NCBI GenBank assembly: GCA_945900945.1
Contig: CAMDKL010000011.1
Span: 1 to 64,000 of the forward strand
Reading direction: 5' to 3'
DNA length: 64,000 nucleotides
DNA from: Pirellula staleyi DSM 6068
GTDB lineage: Bacteria > Planctomycetota > Planctomycetia > Pirellulales > Pirellulaceae
Positions 27,162 to 36,369 of the stretch are shown piece by piece. The notes under the pieces are model-generated. The model saw only the letters and a program-made list of their open reading frames with translations. It did no database searches and had not been told where the DNA came from. The position numbers and the translations under genes are program-made. Every line of letters begins with the position of its first letter. The first letter of the stretch is position 1.

Positions 27162-28601
27162 ATGTTGCGAGCCATTTTTGCGATGCCGGTTATTTTTCTT
27201 AGCTTTTGGCCATGTCAAGCCGCCACCGGGCAATCGGACAATTCCGCGTTGCGGGCAGGAGCTGCGACAAGCAATATCACGCCCGAACTGGGTATGGAGA
27301 TCGTCGGTGGATTTGTGCCTTATCCTGCCACTCACACCCATGATGAATTGCATGCGCGTTGCCTTGTTTTGAACGATGGAAAAACCACGATTGCGCTCGT
27401 TGTCTGTGACCTGCTCGGCATGCACCGAAGTGTCAGTGTCGAAGCGAGGCGATTGATCCAAGAGGCGATTGGAATATCGCCCAACAATGTCTTGATCAGT
27501 TGCACACATACGCATTCGGCAGGTACCGCTTTGGGCGAACGAGGCTATTCCTCCGATCAAGTGCTGACTGAATATCAACGCTTTGTCGCGCGCCGTATCG
27601 CCGACGGTGTACGCAGGGCGAACAATTTGTTGCGACCCGCTGAAATAGCTTTTGGGACCGTTGATATCCCAGAACACTTGTTCAATCGACGATGGTTGAT
27701 GAAGGAGGGAACTGTTCCTGTCAATCCTTTCGGAAAGATAGACAAAGTCAAAATGAATCCTGCGTCGGGCAGTTCCGATCTTATCGAACCAGTCGGTCCG
27801 ATCGATCCCACCGTGTCGATGATTGCCCTTCGCGAACCCTTGGGGCGAATGATCTCCGTGTTTTCAGCGTACTCGCTTCACTATGTGGGTGGCGTTGGAG
27901 ATGGCCATTTATCGGCTGACTACTTTGGCATGTACTGCGAAGCGCTTAAGAGATTGCAAGGTAAAGTTAGCGATGATCCGCCTTTCGTTGCAATAATGGC
28001 AAATGGAACCAGTGGCGATATCAATAACATCAACTTCCGACAGGCGAGACCAAGACAAGCGCCTTATGAGCAGATGCGAACAGTTGCAGAGGATATCGCC
28101 GCGAAGGTCAATGAAGCATTTGGCAGGTTGAATTGGAGCAATCATGCTGAGTTAGGGGCTAGTTACCGAGAACTTCCCTTGGAATGGCGAAAAGTTGACG
28201 AATCGCTCATGGCCTGGGTTCAGAGTACAGAAGCTAAAGGCGTTGATGTGAACAAGAAGTCCGACACGGCTCCCATTTATGCTGCCAGAATTAGGCGGCT
28301 TGCCATGGCAAGTCCAGAGACCAAGGCTCCTGTTCAAGTGCTGCGAATTGGAAACATTGGTATTGGCACCAGTCCATGCGAGACCTTCGCAGAAACGGGA
28401 CTTGAATTCAAGAAACGAAGTCCATTCAAGAACTCGTTCGTGGTAGAACTCGCCCATGGGTACTATGGCTATCTTCCCACGCCTCGCCATTTTGAACTCG
28501 GCGGCTACGAAACATGGCCAGGTACGAATTATCTGGAGCCAACGGCTTCCGACAAGATATTGGCCGCCCTTCTCGAAATGAGCCATCAACTCGCTCAGTG
28601 A
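27162..28601 (+). CDS. Secreted neutral/alkaline ceramidase-like protein
   Basis: A 479-residue exported protein with GAGG upstream of the ATG and a signal peptide to about ATGQS. It matches the N-terminal domain of neutral/alkaline non-lysosomal ceramidases: RAGAATSNITPELGMEIVGG, ARCLVLNDGKTTIALVVCDL, and the zinc-site region SCTHTHSAG, followed by ANGTSGDINNINF. The C-terminal domain of true ceramidases is absent, as in many planctomycete homologues. Ceramide hydrolysis is therefore not assured; another ester or amide may be the substrate. Confidence 0.87.
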   Translation: MLRAIFAMPVIFLSFWPCQAATGQSDNSALRAGAATSNITPELGMEIVGGFVPYPATHTHDELHARCLVLNDGKTTIALVVCDLLGMHRSVSVEARRLIQEAIGISPNNVLISCTHTHSAGTALGERGYSSDQVLTEYQRFVARRIADGVRRANNLLRPAEIAFGTVDIPEHLFNRRWLMKEGTVPVNPFGKIDKVKMNPASGSSDLIEPVGPIDPTVSMIALREPLGRMISVFSAYSLHYVGGVGDGHLSADYFGMYCEALKRLQGKVSDDPPFVAIMANGTSGDINNINFRQARPRQAPYEQMRTVAEDIAAKVNEAFGRLNWSNHAELGASYRELPLEWRKVDESLMAWVQSTEAKGVDVNKKSDTAPIYAARIRRLAMASPETKAPVQVLRIGNIGIGTSPCETFAETGLEFKKRSPFKNSFVVELAHGYYGYLPTPRHFELGGYETWPGTNYLEPTASDKILAALLEMSHQLAQ

Positions 28602-28651
28602 GTCGACAGTAACGAAAGGGATTGCAAGTTAGCCTGCGAGGAGTTGTTCCT

Positions 28652-28678
28652 GTCAGCGGGCGGAGCCGCTGACCCACA
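28652..28678. repeat. Interspersed GC-rich palindromic repeat, copy 2
   Basis: Arms GTCAGCGG (28652-28659) and CCGCTGAC are fully complementary over 8 bp around a short GC-rich loop. It is the near-identical partner of 27104-27130 and lies between the ceramidase-like and DUF1080 genes. Confidence 0.7.
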
Positions 28679-28766
28679 TTTTAGGGTAGTGCGTTCCCAT
28701 GCGGCTCGCACTTGGACTAGAATGAAGGGAGTTCCGACAACAGTTCCTCCTGCCCTACCCCGCTCT

Positions 28767-29534
28767 ATGTTCAAAACAATTCGATGTGCTGTATTCGTTA
28801 CTGCTGTTTGCATTGCCGCTTCTTCTGCGAACTGCTTTGCCGAGGATCCACCGATCAAGGTCGTCGATGTCAAGCAGGGAATGGCTCCTTCGGACGCGAT
28901 TGTACTCTTCGATGGAGGAGCCACGGATGCTTTCGTGGGTGTCGATGGCAATCCTTGCAAATGGCAGGTCAAGGACGGGGTAATGACCGTGGGGACCGGT
29001 TTTATTGTATCTAAATTGCACTTCCGTGACGCTCAAATTCATGCTGAGTTTTCGGTGCCCGGGAATGGGCATGGAAACAGCGGTTTGTACGTTCATGGCC
29101 AATACGAAATGCAGATCTCTAACACGGCCGGCTCGACTGAACCCAGCAAGGAAGTTATTGGATCGCTCTATCGATACGAACTGCCGCTGGTCAACGCGGG
29201 CAGGCCAGCTAATGAATGGCAATCGTACGACCTTATATACCGTGCCCCGAGATACAAAGACGGCAAGATCGCTGAGCCAGGTTCGATCACTTCTATTCTA
29301 AACGGTGTGCTGGTTCAAAACCACGTAACTTTTACTGAGCCGCGTTCTCCATATACTCCTTATGTTTACCAAGCGACCCCTTACACTGGCAAAATACTGG
29401 AGAGTCTCAAGCGAACAGATGCCGGACCGTTGTATCTTCAAGATCACCAGAGCCCGGTTCGTTATCGTAAAGTCTGGATCCGCCCACTGGACGATCAGTT
29501 TAAGCTGTTTCAGATGGCGAATGCAGCGGAGTAA
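28767..29534 (+). CDS. Secreted DUF1080 (3-keto-disaccharide hydrolase-type) protein
   Basis: A 255-residue exported protein. The ATG at 28767 is chosen since it opens a signal peptide (MFKTIRCAVFVTAVCIAASS); the frame is open further upstream through a palindromic repeat. The DUF1080 jelly-roll is shown by IVLFDGGATDAFVGVDGNP, DAQIHAEFSVPGNGHGNSGL, GQYEMQIS and the C-terminal GPLYLQDHQSPVRYRKVWI. Members bind or hydrolyse carbohydrates, with 3-keto-glycoside cleavage known for some. It is the last plus-strand gene of the sulfatase/ceramidase group. Confidence 0.9.
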   Translation: MFKTIRCAVFVTAVCIAASSANCFAEDPPIKVVDVKQGMAPSDAIVLFDGGATDAFVGVDGNPCKWQVKDGVMTVGTGFIVSKLHFRDAQIHAEFSVPGNGHGNSGLYVHGQYEMQISNTAGSTEPSKEVIGSLYRYELPLVNAGRPANEWQSYDLIYRAPRYKDGKIAEPGSITSILNGVLVQNHVTFTEPRSPYTPYVYQATPYTGKILESLKRTDAGPLYLQDHQSPVRYRKVWIRPLDDQFKLFQMANAAE

Positions 29535-29567
29535 ACAGTCCGCGTTTGCGACACATCGTTGCCGCGA

Positions 29568-31340
29568 CTACTCGCGGACGTTGAGCTCCAACTTCCAGCT
29601 TTGATCGCTTCGGGTGCACTTACACCACAGCTCGAAGACACCCAACTCGGTTATCCGACTTTGAAATCGGACTGGGACGACCTGTCCCCCTTCGTTAGCA
29701 GACAATTCCACCTCCAGCGGCGAAGTCTCCTCGAGCTCGTTGTCATCCCAATCTCTCAAGTACGTACCGGCCGTATCTTGTTTTCGCATCGTGCTCGAGA
29801 AAAATCGAAATCGACCACGCTGCCCAACCTTGAGTCCTACCTCGCGACTCTTGACATCGGTTTGCGTCCCTTCCTCCATGCCTTGCGGCACGACACATAG
29901 AGCTTGCAAGGGCCTCGCCATGCCGGGAATTGCAGGCCCTGAGGTTTCGATGCCGACATAGTAGCTACGTGCCGTACCACCTCGAATCCGTATACCGCCA
30001 TGCTGCTTTGTCCAAGCATAGTACGCTGCCCCGCACGCAACCGCTTGGTCGAGATCCTCAACGCCACCTAAAACAACCGGTGCCATTTCCGACTCATCCC
30101 ACGACGCAAGCGTTTGGAGCATTCGCTGACGGAACGAATCGGAGTTGAACACACCACCGTTGAACAGCAAATGCGTTAGCTTCATCGGCGTTTGCTCGTT
30201 TGCTCGTAAATGGTCCGCTAGAAAAGCCCCAACATGTTTGGTAATCGCAGTATCGGGTTCGAACGGCAAACCAATCTCTTGGAACCCACTCTCGCCATCG
30301 CGAAGTGGTCGCTCGTCGCGACCGACCAATGGAAAGAAACCATCAACCAGCGTCTGCTCAACGGTGGACCGATCCAACTCGATTGAAACCGTACCCCCGA
30401 TCAGCTTGCTGCCACGCCCCAACACATTCAGCGGATACGAATTCGGAGCAAATTCCCCTTGAAGTAACGACTCTTTCGCTAGTCGACAAGAATGCCAAAG
30501 GGACATCGACTGCCATGCGTTTAGCTTGGTCCCCTTATCCGCAAATTGCGATGAGGCGACGTGAGCCAATGTCAAATCCATATTGTCGCCACCGATCAAC
30601 AGGTGATTGCCGACCGCTAATCGACTCATATTGAGCTCGCCATTCTCGGCTTGCATTTGGACCAAAGTCAAATCCGTCGTTCCTCCGCCGACATCGCAAA
30701 CCAACAGCACGTCCTGTTCACGTAACGACTTTCTCCATTGTAGTCCGTGCGAAAAAATCCAATTGTACAACGCAGCCTGTGGCTCTTCCAAGAAAAGAAA
30801 GTCCTCTGGGAATCCAGCAGCCAGGGCAGCCTGCTTGGTCAACTCACGCGATACTAAGTCAAACGAAGCCGGGACAGTCAATACGATTCGCTGCTCTGCA
30901 AATATCGCATCCGGAAACGACGCATGCCAAGCGTCCACGAGATGATTTAAAAACGCCGTCGTAGCGGCAATCGGGGAAACCAACGCTGCGTCAGACTCCC
31001 AAGGCAGAATCGGAGATTGTCGATCTACTCGCTTATTACACAACCAGCTCTTCGCCGCAGCGACCACATGATCAGGCTGGTCGCTTGCGATGCGTCTCGC
31101 GTACTCTCCAACAATTCCATGACCGTTTCGAATGCCAGGCACTTGCAAGGAGGGATCGTCGAGCGACTGGGCTAAGTAGAGAAAGGACGGAAGCGAAGGA
31201 CGTCGTTCGATTGCTCCCGGCGCCACCAATTGCGGAATCGGAAGGACCGCGACTAAGGCCTCGGGTTCGTCTAGCGGTGCAAACGCAAGTACCGAATTTG
31301 TCGTTCCGAGATCGATTCCAATACAATACTGTGCAGGCAT
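29568..31340 (-). CDS. Hsp70 family (DnaK-like) protein
   Basis: A 590-residue protein with an actin-like ATPase domain: IGIDLGTTNSVLAF (phosphate 1), LTVPASFDLVSRELTKQAA, CDVGGGTTDLTLV (phosphate 2) and LLFNGGVFNSDSFRQRM (adenosine motif region). After residue 430 comes a beta-rich region in place of the usual peptide-binding domain, and there is no EEVD-type tail. It belongs to the non-canonical Hsp70-like proteins, shorter than the roughly 900-residue proteobacterial relatives. No dnaJ or grpE is nearby. DUF447 lies 54 bp upstream. Confidence 0.88.
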   Translation of the reverse strand: MPAQYCIGIDLGTTNSVLAFAPLDEPEALVAVLPIPQLVAPGAIERRPSLPSFLYLAQSLDDPSLQVPGIRNGHGIVGEYARRIASDQPDHVVAAAKSWLCNKRVDRQSPILPWESDAALVSPIAATTAFLNHLVDAWHASFPDAIFAEQRIVLTVPASFDLVSRELTKQAALAAGFPEDFLFLEEPQAALYNWIFSHGLQWRKSLREQDVLLVCDVGGGTTDLTLVQMQAENGELNMSRLAVGNHLLIGGDNMDLTLAHVASSQFADKGTKLNAWQSMSLWHSCRLAKESLLQGEFAPNSYPLNVLGRGSKLIGGTVSIELDRSTVEQTLVDGFFPLVGRDERPLRDGESGFQEIGLPFEPDTAITKHVGAFLADHLRANEQTPMKLTHLLFNGGVFNSDSFRQRMLQTLASWDESEMAPVVLGGVEDLDQAVACGAAYYAWTKQHGGIRIRGGTARSYYVGIETSGPAIPGMARPLQALCVVPQGMEEGTQTDVKSREVGLKVGQRGRFRFFSSTMRKQDTAGTYLRDWDDNELEETSPLEVELSANEGGQVVPVRFQSRITELGVFELWCKCTRSDQSWKLELNVRE

Positions 31341-31394
31341 TTCGGCAAGACTTTGAAAGAGATAATGAACTGCACCGAGCGATGCACCCGCCGA

Positions 31395-32000
31395 TTATTG
31401 CGACAAATGCCTGTTGAGCAACTCCCAAGCAACTATCTCCCGAGGCCCAGCCGTCTTTTCTATGATGATTTGATGACGATTCCGCTCTGCGTCGATCACT
31501 TGTCGATCTAGCATAGGAAGTCGACTAGAAAGAATTGCTAGCTCCAGAAGACTATGCCGTGCTCGGTTCCACCCCCAAAACGGACGTTGTTCTTTCTGCT
31601 CACTCTGCAAACACACCGCAACTGCACGAGGGGTCGATACATCCCATTGCTCTACGGTTAAAGCGTGCCAACGGCAACTCAAATCAAGTACCCAACCAAA
31701 TTCCGGATAAAACTCTGCTGTTACCAGTTCGGCGATTTGGTCCGCATCCAAGATATCCGCCATACCAGTCGAGTCTACTGTTCGATTGCATAACCCAATA
31801 ACCGCAGCGGCCATCAAGAGAGGGTCGTCGACAATATGAAAAATTGCACGCGAAGTTGCCTGCAAATTTGCAAACGTCTTTGACGATTGAAATGGCTTTA
31901 GTATCCAGGAACTCAATTCAGGATTCACATGCGGACCAATTGGCGACACATGCATCGTCCCATCCTCATTCTCCGTCGTCAATATCCCCTCGGTCACCAT
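31395..32000 (-). CDS. DUF447 family protein
   Basis: A 201-residue protein starting MVTEGILTTENEDGTMHVSPIG, which matches the DUF447 family (flavin-reductase-like split barrel). FAN, AIFHIVDDP and VVAWELLNRHLS-like segments follow the family pattern. In methylotrophs and planctomycetes DUF447 genes often accompany tetrahydromethanopterin-linked C1 genes, but none of those is seen in this window, so the role is open. The Hsp70-like gene follows on the same strand. Confidence 0.8.
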   Translation of the reverse strand: MVTEGILTTENEDGTMHVSPIGPHVNPELSSWILKPFQSSKTFANLQATSRAIFHIVDDPLLMAAAVIGLCNRTVDSTGMADILDADQIAELVTAEFYPEFGWVLDLSCRWHALTVEQWDVSTPRAVAVCLQSEQKEQRPFWGWNRARHSLLELAILSSRLPMLDRQVIDAERNRHQIIIEKTAGPREIVAWELLNRHLSQ

Positions 32001-32056
32001 CGACTTGCCCCGTGTCTTGTAAGCGGAAGGGAGTCAGAATCGTAGCAATCCCTGAA

Positions 32057-32078
32057 CCCTGCCCCTGCCCCTGCCCCT
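32057..32078. repeat. CCCTGC hexamer microsatellite
   Basis: Three exact CCCTGC units (32057-32074) plus a partial fourth. It abuts the heptamer array at 32078 with no spacer, so two different short tandem repeats lie back to back just past the end of the DUF4254 gene. Confidence 0.9.
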
Positions 32079-32126
32079 AAACTCTAAACTCTAAACTCTA
32101 AACTCTAAACTCTAAACTCTAAACTC
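32078..32126. repeat. TAAACTC heptamer microsatellite, seven exact copies
   Basis: Seven perfect TAAACTC units (GAGTTTA on the minus strand) over 49 bp. The repeat codes for the last residues (roughly SLEFRV) and the stop codon of the DUF4254 gene on the minus strand. Since the unit length is not a multiple of three, copy-number changes by slippage would alter the reading frame of this tail. Confidence 0.95.
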
Positions 32127-32740
32127 TTGCTTTTACCCTTGTTGTACAAATAGGGATTCAAAGTCGGATCGTTGTACATCTTCATTTGGCGATAGGTTCG
32201 GTGCCGCTTTGTTTTGGAGTAGATATCGATCAGCAATTCTTTGAGCGATTGCTCAAGATCCTGTTGTTGCAGTCTACAAATGGTCAACCGCATATTGACT
32301 TTTTCCCTGTGCTGCTGATCGATGTCCAGTCGAGTCAACTGCTCATCGAGATGGTAAATTCGGAGCGCCATGATCGATAGCCTATCCATTGCACTGCCGG
32401 GTGTCTCCGTGTTTAGTCTGGCGTCCGCAAGACTTTGGATTCTCTTTTCTTGCAAATCGGTAGTGATCCAATCATCGATTTTTTCGATCCAATCATTTCT
32501 TGCTTGATTGAATCGATCTATATTGCGTTTTACTTCTACAATCTTGGCATCCGACACGTCGGGGCTTCTTGCGATGTCTTCTTCGTGCCAGAGCAAATAA
32601 TTGAACTGATGCTGTTGGCAAACCGTCGCAAGTAGCGAATGGACCATACCATCGTTAGCAAATGGATTGTCGATTGGCTCTTGATGCCAGCGGGCGACAC
32701 AGTCGACTTGCATCTCAACAATTAGTTCAAAACTATGCAT
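32105..32740 (-). CDS. DUF4254 domain-containing protein
   Basis: About 211 residues from the ATG at 32740 (MHSFELIVEMQ); a GTG at 32818 in frame is less likely. It is mostly helical. Characteristic parts are HQFNYLLWHEEDIARSPDVSD, NDWIEKIDDWI and RLSIMALRIYHLDEQ, which match the DUF4254 family. In other bacteria this gene often sits by LPS glycosyltransferases; none is adjacent here. The last several codons fall in the GAGTTTA heptamer array, so the C-terminus is repeat-derived. Confidence 0.82.
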   Translation of the reverse strand: MHSFELIVEMQVDCVARWHQEPIDNPFANDGMVHSLLATVCQQHQFNYLLWHEEDIARSPDVSDAKIVEVKRNIDRFNQARNDWIEKIDDWITTDLQEKRIQSLADARLNTETPGSAMDRLSIMALRIYHLDEQLTRLDIDQQHREKVNMRLTICRLQQQDLEQSLKELLIDIYSKTKRHRTYRQMKMYNDPTLNPYLYNKGKSKSLEFRV

Positions 32741-32866
32741 GGAGAGTGTCTCAGGAAAGAAGTGAAAGCCGCTCAGATAAGAAGTATTTCCCTTGCTTTC
32801 TCTGCGGGCTTGTGCCACAAGTGCAACTTGAAAACTTGTGTGTCGTGCTATAGATTCATCGGTAAG

Positions 32867-35800
32867 TTACGCGGCTTTAACGGTGCGGCAGTTCTGTGCC
32901 CAGTGAATCCAGTCGGATACCTCTTGTTGGTTCGGAGCGTTGGATCCTCGGAGTATTCGAACCCCCTGCTTGCTGCTCGCCAATCGAATCACTCTAGTAT
33001 ATAGTTCAGCGGATTCACTGGCGGCAAGTTCTTCGGCAGAGGTTATACCGCAACCGACAATCAATTGAGCGTCATGGCCTCGCAAATTGGGTACGCGGCA
33101 GACAAGCATTGCTTGGTGTTGCCATTGCTGAACTATTTCGGGGGAAATGGCTCGATCCGCAAGTTGGTTCGCGAAATCTTCGGCACTAACAGACAGTAGA
33201 TCCCCCACCGTCGACAGATTGTAGGGAGCAAGTCGTTCGGCCATTCTAGTTCCAATACTCGGTGCATCTAAAATGGGACTATTAAAATCCAGGTAGAATT
33301 TCCCTTTAATGGCCGATTCCACTTTGGTCGCTTTAGACGTCGAATGCTGACGCGACGAATGGGTTCGTTGACTTCTGGAAGCAGTAGCTGATCCTGAAGC
33401 GATATTTAATGGAGCCGTCTGGCTCCCCTCATCGCTCAGTTTGTTGGATCGAACGATCCGCGCTCGGGCTTCGTAATTTGAGTCATTACGCACCCGACGA
33501 GATTGATCGGATCGAATGGGCACTACTTCTTCCCGAGACTGACTTCCATTGGAACGTCGCATATCTGCGATCCAGTTGCGGATTTTTTCCACCTCAAACG
33601 ATGTCGCGCTCCGCACTAGGTCTCGTCCAGCATCCCCGGAAAGATACACCTCTACGCGATGCACCAATTCCGCAGTTGGCAAACTGCGTAAAGCATCTGA
33701 TCTGGTGATGCCACATCCGACCAAAACTTGAGCGTCAAAGGCTCGAAGCATGGGCGTACCGCACATGAGTTCGGCAACTCGTTGAATTTGCTCCAACATT
33801 GCAGAGTCGGCCCGTATGATCGGTCCCAGTTTGGATGAAGGTGTCCGCAACAGTTCCCCCACTCGACTTATTCCTACGGCGTTCAACCGACGTATCAATT
33901 CAGGATCTACGCCTGGCGCGTCTTGGATTAAACTGTCCATTTGCAGATAAAATTGCTTCCGGCCACTAGTTCGGTCGTCGGACCCGTCAACCTGTTTTGG
34001 TTGAGATGGCCTGCTAGCACCGTTGGCGATCCACCATGAATGTGTCGCTTGCTCATTGGCTAAACCGCTCAGTTGTCGATTCAGTTCTTGAATCTCAGTA
34101 TCGGTAGAATTGGCATTTAATATTCGGAAGGATTTTGAATCGTGGTACGGCGAGCGAACCGAAGCCTGCTCTAAAGCAGGATGGATGCCAGGGTCGTTTT
34201 TCTCATCAAGGAAATAACTAGGTCTTGCGTACTGAATGAATTCCAACATCCGGGAAATAGTACCGCCGTGTGCTGCAACCCTGCGTGCAATGTATTCATC
34301 ATTGGTCGAGAGTATCAGCTGCCGGCCGTCCCGTGAAAAAGTAGAAAGGACGTGTAGGATCTGTTCCAGCGATTCGCTTCGAAAACCGCCAAGCGAGTCG
34401 TCTAATAGCATTGGTATTCGGCCAATCCGCGGCACAGCCGTTTGAGCGATCGCCAGCCTAATTGCAAGGTCAACTAGTTTTCGCTGACGGGTATTCTCAA
34501 TTGGCCAGCATGGTTTCTCAATTGGCAAGTGAGAGTCAGTATTCTCATTGCGATAGCCTGATTCACCCTGTTTCTCAACAAGACTAACGCGGCACGCTTC
34601 TTGATTCAAATAGGACGCATCGATTGCCCATCGTGGCAATAGGCGTGTTGCACCCAAAGTTAATTCGCGAAGGTAGCTCTCGGCGATAGGAATGAGCGAT
34701 CCTTCTTTGGTTTGACGGAACGGCGATCGAGTCCGCAAATGGGATTGAACCTCAGCCAATCGTCGATGCGTCTGAGCTCGCCGATCCCAACGACCTAGCA
34801 TTTCCACGGCGTGGGCAACCTGTTGTCTAAGATGGGTGTCATCCTCATGCGTGGCTGAATGACCGGGATGAACCGAAGCCGTATTTCGAAGCTCCACCTC
34901 CCTGCTTGTTTGCTCGGCTATCAGTTGCTCAATCCTGTTTTGCAGTCGTTGCCGTTCAGAGGCGTATTCGACTCGGCCAGAGGCCGACTTGGTCTTTCCG
35001 AATGCGGCGTTGTGAAGGGAAACGTTGTTAAAGAGCGTTGAACTTGAGTTGGCCTTGAGACCGTCCGTTCGGTGTTCGTTGAACTGAGAGTTGGCCTCAT
35101 TGACGAGCGATTCTTGCTGGAGGGAATGAAGTCGCGAGATTTCAGCTTGAATGGAAGCGACTCTATCATTTCCTGCCGGCGAACACGGTTGACAGCTACG
35201 CGCAGCCTTGTCGGACGCATGTTGATTCTTTTCTTGTACCTGAGCGAGTTCAGCCGAGATTCGATCGCGTTCGATAGACCACCAAGCTCTATCGTGGTCA
35301 ACGCTTTCCGAGTTGCGAAGCCGTTCCAGAAGTTCTTGCTCCTCCGCTTTGAGTCGTTGATACCCCTCGTCCGGCTCGCTTTTCGATGCGGAGTGAACGC
35401 CGAGTCGACTAGCAGCCCACCAAAGCTTCTCTGGCGAGACAGTTCCGAGCGGGCTACAGAAAACCATTCCAAGTATGTCGCCGCGGAGGTCGTCCCACTG
35501 ACCATCGCGCTCTTCCCCCTCCCAAAAAATATTTCCTAACCCGAGAAACTGGTCTCGATCATCAGAATGGATGGGTCGCTCCGAAGGGTGCAAAGGAGAA
35601 TGAACAAATCGGGAAGGCAGGAGTGGTGAGCCGCCGGAATAGGACATTAAGCGGACATGGCCAGATGCATCGACCCATTGCAATGAACCATCGATCGCTT
35701 CCGCTTCTCCGTCGTAGTTCAGCTCATTCGAACAATGGCCGCGAAAAAGCAGTCCTTTGATAAACCTGGTCATGACAGAACTACCCGACGGGGTAGTGGC

Positions 35801-35890
35801 ATAGATAGCATTCAAACCGCAGCCGAGAGTGCCGACCTGCAAGTGCTCTGCGGAATTTTTCCGGTCAATGTCCATTCGAATGATGTGCAT
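32867..35890 (-). CDS. Large SMC/YhaN-like ATPase-fold protein with two DUF4332 domains and a damaged Walker A
   Basis: A 1007-residue protein. The N-terminus (LQVGTLGCGLNAIYATTPSG to FIKGLLFRG) aligns by eye with the start of YhaN/SbcC-type ATPases, but where GxxGxGKS is expected it reads PSGSSV (residues 34-39), without the Lys. Residues about 180-420 are Glu/Gln/Arg-rich and probably coiled coil. Near 465-510 are a signature-like NTRQRKLVDLAIRLAIAQ and a Walker B, PMLLDDSLGG, followed by ILSTND. The C-terminal half has two DUF4332 (helix-hairpin-helix-like) units, starting near residues 647 and 865, each with VGCGIT. Probably DNA- or chromatin-related; true ATPase activity is doubtful. Confidence 0.78.
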   Translation of the reverse strand: MHIIRMDIDRKNSAEHLQVGTLGCGLNAIYATTPSGSSVMTRFIKGLLFRGHCSNELNYDGEAEAIDGSLQWVDASGHVRLMSYSGGSPLLPSRFVHSPLHPSERPIHSDDRDQFLGLGNIFWEGEERDGQWDDLRGDILGMVFCSPLGTVSPEKLWWAASRLGVHSASKSEPDEGYQRLKAEEQELLERLRNSESVDHDRAWWSIERDRISAELAQVQEKNQHASDKAARSCQPCSPAGNDRVASIQAEISRLHSLQQESLVNEANSQFNEHRTDGLKANSSSTLFNNVSLHNAAFGKTKSASGRVEYASERQRLQNRIEQLIAEQTSREVELRNTASVHPGHSATHEDDTHLRQQVAHAVEMLGRWDRRAQTHRRLAEVQSHLRTRSPFRQTKEGSLIPIAESYLRELTLGATRLLPRWAIDASYLNQEACRVSLVEKQGESGYRNENTDSHLPIEKPCWPIENTRQRKLVDLAIRLAIAQTAVPRIGRIPMLLDDSLGGFRSESLEQILHVLSTFSRDGRQLILSTNDEYIARRVAAHGGTISRMLEFIQYARPSYFLDEKNDPGIHPALEQASVRSPYHDSKSFRILNANSTDTEIQELNRQLSGLANEQATHSWWIANGASRPSQPKQVDGSDDRTSGRKQFYLQMDSLIQDAPGVDPELIRRLNAVGISRVGELLRTPSSKLGPIIRADSAMLEQIQRVAELMCGTPMLRAFDAQVLVGCGITRSDALRSLPTAELVHRVEVYLSGDAGRDLVRSATSFEVEKIRNWIADMRRSNGSQSREEVVPIRSDQSRRVRNDSNYEARARIVRSNKLSDEGSQTAPLNIASGSATASRSQRTHSSRQHSTSKATKVESAIKGKFYLDFNSPILDAPSIGTRMAERLAPYNLSTVGDLLSVSAEDFANQLADRAISPEIVQQWQHQAMLVCRVPNLRGHDAQLIVGCGITSAEELAASESAELYTRVIRLASSKQGVRILRGSNAPNQQEVSDWIHWAQNCRTVKAA

Positions 35891-35958
35891 ATTAGGGCTC
35901 CTCCCTCACCAAAAATCCATTTACAAGGCGACCTTTCCATTAGGAACGCCGTGGGTCA

Positions 35959-36369
35959 ATGAGGAGCCTAGCACAACGGCGCAGTATAGGTAAAGGTCAG
36001 TTGATGTTGCTCGTCGCACCAACTAATATGGCGAATGTCAGCCTTAAAGAGAGCCCAGAAATCGTGAGAAAGTGCAATAGGAAATTTTGGTCATTGGAAC
36101 GTCTCAGTCGCGTGATAAAGTCCAATCGCACTCGGGATGTGGCCGCTGATGGATTCATAGACGTACCTTGCCCGACCTGTGGACGAAAGTGTCGCGTAAA
36201 GTCCTTTGGACGCGAATCGCCCAATTGCGATTCAATACGACTATTTCGAGGTCAACTCGAAATTGGCCTGATTGACTGCCCCAGATTTGACTTCAAATTT
36301 CTGAGGGGCACGGCTAAATTTATCGGGGATTCGCGATTTTGGTGTGCTGCCGAAACCGCCTGCGTCTGA
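35959..36369 (+). CDS. Possible small protein with one zinc-ribbon knuckle
   Basis: An open frame of up to 136 residues. Its middle, IDVPCPTCGRKCRVKSFG, looks like a zinc knuckle, and a start at MANVSLKES is possible. Against it, the last 130 bases overlap the lipoprotein gene antisense, and the second CxxC half is weak (PNC only). It could be a real small gene in the 350-bp space between two minus-strand genes, or chance. Confidence 0.22.
   Translation: MRSLAQRRSIGKGQLMLLVAPTNMANVSLKESPEIVRKCNRKFWSLERLSRVIKSNRTRDVAADGFIDVPCPTCGRKCRVKSFGRESPNCDSIRLFRGQLEIGLIDCPRFDFKFLRGTAKFIGDSRFWCAAETACV

Noticed and set aside
32057-32126. Short repeats as a CRISPR array or telomere-like sequence
   Set aside because: Units of 6 and 7 bp are directly abutted without spacers; a CRISPR needs longer repeats and unique spacers, and the location is internal to the chromosome.
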